The notes beneath the pieces are model-generated. The model searched no databases and was not told where the DNA came from. It saw only the letters and a list, made by a program, of their open reading frames with translations. This document shows positions 6,411 to 7,845 of a DNA stretch of 7,845 nt, one piece after another (the stretch's first letter is position 1; the number at the start of each line of letters is the position of its first letter). The translations under genes were made by a program, and so were the position numbers. The stretch is from CAZEYT01 sp964516295 (lineage in GTDB: Bacteria > Verrucomicrobiota > Verrucomicrobiia > Chthoniobacterales > Terrimicrobiaceae), in the NCBI GenBank assembly GCA_964516295.1, contig CAZEYT010000106.1:1-7845 (forward strand), in the 5' to 3' direction.

Positions 6411-6434
6411 CAGAATCCACGAAAGTAAATCATC

Positions 6435-7439
6435 ATGCCAGTACGTCTCGGTCGGTTTGAAATGCCGAAGTCGCTCGTCAAAGACGAGTCCACCGCCACG
6501 GAAACCTACGCCAAATTTGTGGCCGAGCCCTTCGACGCGGGCTACGGACACACCATCGGCAACTCGCTTCGCCGCGTGCTTCTCAGCTCCCTCGAGGGAG
6601 CCGCGATCACCTCGGTGAAAATCGAAGGCGCCCCGCACGAATTCACCAGCCTCCCCGGCGTGGTTGAAGACGTGGTCGACATCATCCTCAATCTCAAAAA
6701 GATCAAGTTCAAGGCCCACGATCACGAGGTCCGGAACCTGAAGCTCTCCATCAACAAAGAGGGGGCCGTCACCGCCGGTGACATCGAGAGCACCCAGCAG
6801 TGCGAAGTACTCAATCCCGAACAACTCATCTGCACCCTCGACAAAAAGCAGAAATTCGACGCCGAATTCGAGATCAAGGTCGGTCGCGGCTTCGCCACCG
6901 GCGATGAAAATAAGAACTCGGACCAGCCGATCGGCGTCATCGCCATCGATTCGATCTTCTCACCAGTCACCCGTGTCAAATACGCCGTCGAGAACACCCG
7001 CGTCGGCCAGCGCACCGACTATGACAAGCTGATCCTGGAAATCTGGACCGACGGACGCATCACTCCCGACGAGGCCCTGCTCCAATCCTCGGCCATTCTC
7101 CGCCACCACCTCGATGTCTTCGTTGGATACAACGACGACCAAGTCGAATTCGACGAGACCCCGCAGGAGGTCAGCCAGGAAAACACCCGGATGAAGAAGC
7201 TCCTGAACATGAGCGTCAACGAGATCGAACTCTCCGTCCGCGCCGCCAACTGCCTCAACAACGCGAACATCACCACCGTTGGTCAGCTCGCCATGAAGAC
7301 CGAGGCGGAAATGCTCAAATACCGCAACTTCGGCAAGAAGTCGCTCAACGAAATCAAAGACAAACTCCAGCAACTCGGCCTCGGACTCGGCATGAAATTC
7401 GAATCCGGCTTGGTCGACGTCCCACAGGAGGCCAAGTAA
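6435..7439 (+). CDS. rpoA: DNA-directed RNA polymerase subunit alpha
   Basis: 334 residues, ATG at 6435, TAA at 7437-7439, a normal length for the family. Seen: the N-terminal assembly domain (about 20-240) with FVAEPFDAGYGHTIGNSLRR (28-47) and VLLSSLEGAAITSVKIEG (48-65), which drives alpha dimerisation and binds beta and beta'; an acidic linker at about 237-255; and the C-terminal domain (about 258-325) with ELSVRAANCL (265-274) and FGKKSLNEIKDKL (299-311). Arg269, Asn272 and Lys302 correspond to the residues that contact UP-element DNA and activators in E. coli. It forms the core of RNA polymerase in the cytoplasm. Immediately downstream is rplQ, the conserved alpha-operon tail, but the gene upstream is a divergent regulator and not rpsD, so rpoA appears to have its own promoter here. 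The Shine-Dalgarno is weak at best (GAAAG near 6420). Confidence 0.98.
   Translation: MPVRLGRFEMPKSLVKDESTATETYAKFVAEPFDAGYGHTIGNSLRRVLLSSLEGAAITSVKIEGAPHEFTSLPGVVEDVVDIILNLKKIKFKAHDHEVRNLKLSINKEGAVTAGDIESTQQCEVLNPEQLICTLDKKQKFDAEFEIKVGRGFATGDENKNSDQPIGVIAIDSIFSPVTRVKYAVENTRVGQRTDYDKLILEIWTDGRITPDEALLQSSAILRHHLDVFVGYNDDQVEFDETPQEVSQENTRMKKLLNMSVNEIELSVRAANCLNNANITTVGQLAMKTEAEMLKYRNFGKKSLNEIKDKLQQLGLGLGMKFESGLVDVPQEAK
7426..7431 (+). promoter_or_regulatory. Ribosome binding site of rplQ
   Basis: AGGAGG lies inside the last codons of rpoA, 14 bases before the rplQ ATG at 7446. The spacing is longer than usual, but this is the only strong Shine-Dalgarno sequence next to a start codon in the window. 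Its position inside rpoA suggests translational coupling. Confidence 0.5.
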
Positions 7440-7445
7440 CACGCC

Positions 7446-7845
7446 ATGCGCCACCGCAAGAAAACCGTCAAACTCGGCCGCACGACCGCCCACCGCGATG
7501 CTTTGCTCGCGAACCAAGTCTGCAGCCTGATCGAACACAGCCGCATCAAAACCACCCTCGCCAAGGCCAAGGCCGTCCGGCCCCTTGCCGAAAAAATGGT
7601 CACGCTGGGCAAGCGAGGTGACCTCCACGCCCGCCGCCTCGCCGCCGGGGCCCTCGGCCAGAAAGACGCCGTGAAGAAGCTCTTCGCCGAGATCGCCCCA
7701 CGCGCCGCAGACCGCAAGGGAGGCTACACCCGCATCATCAAGCTCGGGCCGCGCCAGAGCGACTCCGCCCCGATGGCCTACATCGAATGGGTGGATTCCG
7801 CCATCGTCACCCCCGAACCCGAAGAGGCGTCCACGGAAAAGAAAG
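7446..7845 (+). CDS. rplQ: Large-subunit ribosomal protein bL17 (3' end outside window)
   Basis: The ATG at 7446 follows the rpoA stop by six bases. 133 codons are present with no stop before the window ends, so the C-terminus is missing. Seen: the basic N-terminus MRHRKKTVKLGRTTAHRDAL (1-20), the conserved core SRIKTTLAKAKAVRPLAEK (32-50) and TLGKRGDLHARRLA (53-66), and the GGYTRIIKLGPRQSDSAPMA stretch (92-111). These are characteristic of bL17, which binds 23S rRNA near the exit-tunnel side of the 50S subunit. Most bL17 proteins are about 115-130 residues, so only a short tail should be missing. That tail is already acidic (TPEPEEAST, 122-130), unlike the basic core. It is co-transcribed with rpoA in the classical alpha-operon order. 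Confidence 0.97.
   Translation, partial: MRHRKKTVKLGRTTAHRDALLANQVCSLIEHSRIKTTLAKAKAVRPLAEKMVTLGKRGDLHARRLAAGALGQKDAVKKLFAEIAPRAADRKGGYTRIIKLGPRQSDSAPMAYIEWVDSAIVTPEPEEASTEKK

Overview
The window is GC-rich bacterial chromosome, densely coded, with seven protein genes. Two are cut by the window edges: the leftmost gene at its 3' end and the rightmost at its 3' end. The mix of housekeeping genes (rpoA, rplQ, rluD-like) with a zinc-ribbon/Ser-Thr-kinase/transmembrane receptor, a divergent ClpX-type ATPase and a membrane cyclase-like protein suggests a member of the PVC group, most likely Verrucomicrobiota. This is an inference from gene content and protein style, not from a phylogenetic marker comparison.

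Left half, minus strand (4451 down to 1): three genes run in the same direction with gaps of 61 and 69 bases and look like one transcription unit. In order of transcription they are (i) a membrane Ser/Thr kinase with an N-terminal four-cysteine zinc ribbon and an extracytoplasmic helical-repeat domain, (ii) a ClpX-like AAA+ unfoldase without the ClpX zinc-binding domain but with the ClpP-contact IGF loop and an apparently duplicated C-terminal lid domain, and (iii) a four-helix membrane protein with a class III nucleotide cyclase fold whose two metal-binding aspartates are replaced. Together they look like an envelope-signal/proteolysis module: a kinase, a possible ClpP partner, and a cyclase fold that may now act as a sensor or scaffold. 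The joint function is inference.

Middle: a 121-base divergent intergenic region separates the kinase from an rluD-like 23S rRNA pseudouridine synthase on the plus strand. That gene ends two bases from the stop codon of a convergent Crp/Fnr-family regulator on the minus strand. The regulator lacks both the cAMP-contact arginine pattern and the Fe-S cysteines of Fnr.

Right: the 216-base region between the regulator start (6218) and rpoA (6435) is rich in dyad symmetry. It holds a perfect 10-bp stem followed on the minus strand by a T8 run, a consensus TTGACA for rpoA, and two small hairpins in the rpoA leader. rpoA and rplQ follow as the tail of the classical alpha operon, but rpsM/rpsK/rpsD are not directly upstream. 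No tRNA, rRNA, CRISPR array, insertion sequence or phage gene was seen.
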